64,000 bases of DNA from Methylobacterium isbiliense (GTDB lineage: Bacteria > Pseudomonadota > Alphaproteobacteria > Rhizobiales > Beijerinckiaceae), in NCBI RefSeq assembly GCF_022179325.1, contig NZ_BPQQ01000058.1, positions 124,001 to 188,000 on the forward strand, read 5' to 3'. The notes under the pieces were generated by a model. It did no database searches and was not told the origin of the DNA. It saw only the letters and a program-made list of their open reading frames with translations. The position numbers and the translations under genes are program-made. Position 1 is the first letter of the stretch. The number at the start of each line of letters is the position of its first letter. Shown here piece after piece: positions 62,907 to 64,000 of the stretch.

Positions 62907-64000
62907 TCACACCAGCATCCCCATCGGGCTCTCGATCAGGCCCTTGAAGGCCGAGATCAGTTCGGCGCCGAGCGCCCCGTCCAGCACCCGGTGGTCGCAG
63001 GACAGGGTGCAGGTCATCATCTGCACGACCGCCGGGGCGCCGTCCTTCACGACGACGCGCTTCTCGCCCGCGCCGACCGCCAGGATCGTCGATTGCGGCG
63101 GGTTGATCACCGCGGTGAAGTGCTTGATGCCGAACATGCCGAGATTGGACACGGACGTGACGCCGCCCTGGTATTCCTCGGGCTTGAGCTTCTTGGCCCG
63201 GGCGCGGGCGGCGAAGTCCTTCATCTCGTTGGAAATCGTCGAGAGCGTCTTCCGGTCGGCCTGGCGGATGACGGGCGTGAACAGCCCGCCGTCGATCGCC
63301 ACGGCGACGCCCACCTCGGCGTTGTCGAAGCGCAGGATCCGGTCCTCGGCCCAGACGGCGTTGGCCGCCGGGACCCGCATCAGCGCCAGCCCCATCGCCT
63401 TGATGACGAAATCGTTCACCGAGAGCTTGAAGGCCGGCTTGCCGTCCTTGTCCTTGGCGGCGCTGGCATTGAGCTGCTCACGCAGGGCCATCAGGGCGTC
63501 GAGCTCGCAATCGACGGTGAGATAGAAATGCGGCGCCACCTGCATCGCCTCGGTGAGGCGCTTGGCGATGGTCTTGCGCATGCCGTCGAGGGGCACCTCG
63601 TCGTAGGAGCCCGGCTTGAACATCCCCATCACCTGCTTGGCGCTGAGGCCGGGCGGCGGGGCGGCGCCCGCAGCGGCGGGCTTGGCCGGCGCGGCCTTGT
63701 CCGCCGGGGCGTCCGGGCTCGCCGCCGGGGGCGTCTGCGCGGAGGTATCCTGCGCGGCGGACGGAGCCTTCGCGCCGCCCTCCTTGAGCGCCGCGCGCAC
63801 GTCGCGCTCGATCACCCGGCCGTGCGGGCCGGAGCCCGTCACGCCCGAGAGGTCGATCCCCTCCTGCTTGGCGATGCGGCGCGCGAGCGGCGAGGCGAAG
63901 ATCCGCCCGCCCGGGGCCGCGGCGCCGTTCGGCCTGGGCTCCGGCGTGGCTGCGGGTTTGGCGGCGTCGGGTTTGGCGGCGTCCGGCGCCTCGTTCACCC
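62907..64000 (-). CDS. pdhC: E2 subunit of pyruvate dehydrogenase complex, C-terminal part (cut by window edge)
   Basis: About 364 C-terminal codons of a dihydrolipoyl acyltransferase; the lipoyl domain lies beyond base 64000. The peripheral subunit-binding domain is FASPLARRIAKQEGIDLSGV with GSGPHGRVIERDVRAAL. After an Ala/Pro/Lys linker the catalytic domain has the signature SCDHRVLDGALGAELISAFK, with the active-site His in HRVLDG, and ends SPMGMLV. The clear E2-of-PDH flavour and the adjacent lpd suggest acetyltransferase rather than succinyltransferase, but this is not certain. Confidence 0.93.
   Translation of the reverse strand, partial: VNEAPDAAKPDAAKPAATPEPRPNGAAAPGGRIFASPLARRIAKQEGIDLSGVTGSGPHGRVIERDVRAALKEGGAKAPSAAQDTSAQTPPAASPDAPADKAAPAKPAAAGAAPPPGLSAKQVMGMFKPGSYDEVPLDGMRKTIAKRLTEAMQVAPHFYLTVDCELDALMALREQLNASAAKDKDGKPAFKLSVNDFVIKAMGLALMRVPAANAVWAEDRILRFDNAEVGVAVAIDGGLFTPVIRQADRKTLSTISNEMKDFAARARAKKLKPEEYQGGVTSVSNLGMFGIKHFTAVINPPQSTILAVGAGEKRVVVKDGAPAVVQMMTCTLSCDHRVLDGALGAELISAFKGLIESPMGMLV

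Overview
The window is very GC-rich DNA from the chromosome of an alphaproteobacterium of the Hyphomicrobiales, most likely Methylobacterium or Methylorubrum. The reasons are a pdhC–lpd–lipA–coq10–cinA–ispDF–dusB–ntrBC–ntrYX–hfq–hflX core in rhizobial order, the fused IspDF, a MucR regulator, and GGAAC-N16/17-CGTT promoters of the EcfG/PhyR general stress type. This assignment rests on synteny and protein resemblance read by eye, not on a database search.

Layout. 1–5.3 kb: Ada (cut by the window edge), small proteins, an amidase, and a secreted PQQ-type sugar dehydrogenase with a cytochrome c. 5.3–17.8 kb: one apparent nine-gene operon with repeated 4-base stop/start overlaps. It holds four glycosyltransferase genes (the last fused to a deacetylase-like domain), then a complete Yej-type peptide ABC importer with a methyltransferase-like gene between its parts. 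17.9–20.3 kb: small genes, a MITE-like nested inverted repeat and a frameshifted SIMPL gene. 20.3–25 kb: rhlE, a HARE-HTH protein, a VOC protein, and a plasmid-type RepA gene next to phased iterons and an AT-rich segment with DnaA-box-like sites. 25–33.8 kb: mazG, nfeD/qmcA, a decayed SIR2–TPR gene, nitronate monooxygenase, a LuxR regulator and an MFS transporter. 33.9–46.7 kb: the nitrogen-control core (hflX, hfq, ntrXY, mucR, ntrCB, dusB) and then ispDF and cinA. 46.8–53 kb: a second LuxR regulator, coq10, lipA, a GlsB-like stress protein and a KaiC/HWE-kinase pair. 53–61.3 kb: accessory genes, most of them small, including CsbD, TyrA and a Crp/Fnr regulator. 61.4–64 kb: the E3 and E2 subunits of a 2-oxoacid dehydrogenase complex, probably pyruvate dehydrogenase.

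How the parts work together. LipA makes the lipoyl cofactor used by the E2 subunit and re-oxidised by Lpd. NtrB/C and NtrY/X sense and transmit nitrogen status, with Hfq and HflX beside them as post-transcriptional and ribosome-associated factors. The glycosyltransferase/Yej operon looks like a dedicated glycan or glycopeptide system. The most unusual features are the iteron-type plasmid replicon inside the chromosome, the GT28–deacetylase fusion operon, the KaiC/HWE pair without KaiA or KaiB, the degraded SIR2–TPR locus and the nested inverted repeat at 18.1–18.5 kb. No rRNA, tRNA, CRISPR array or intact transposase was seen.
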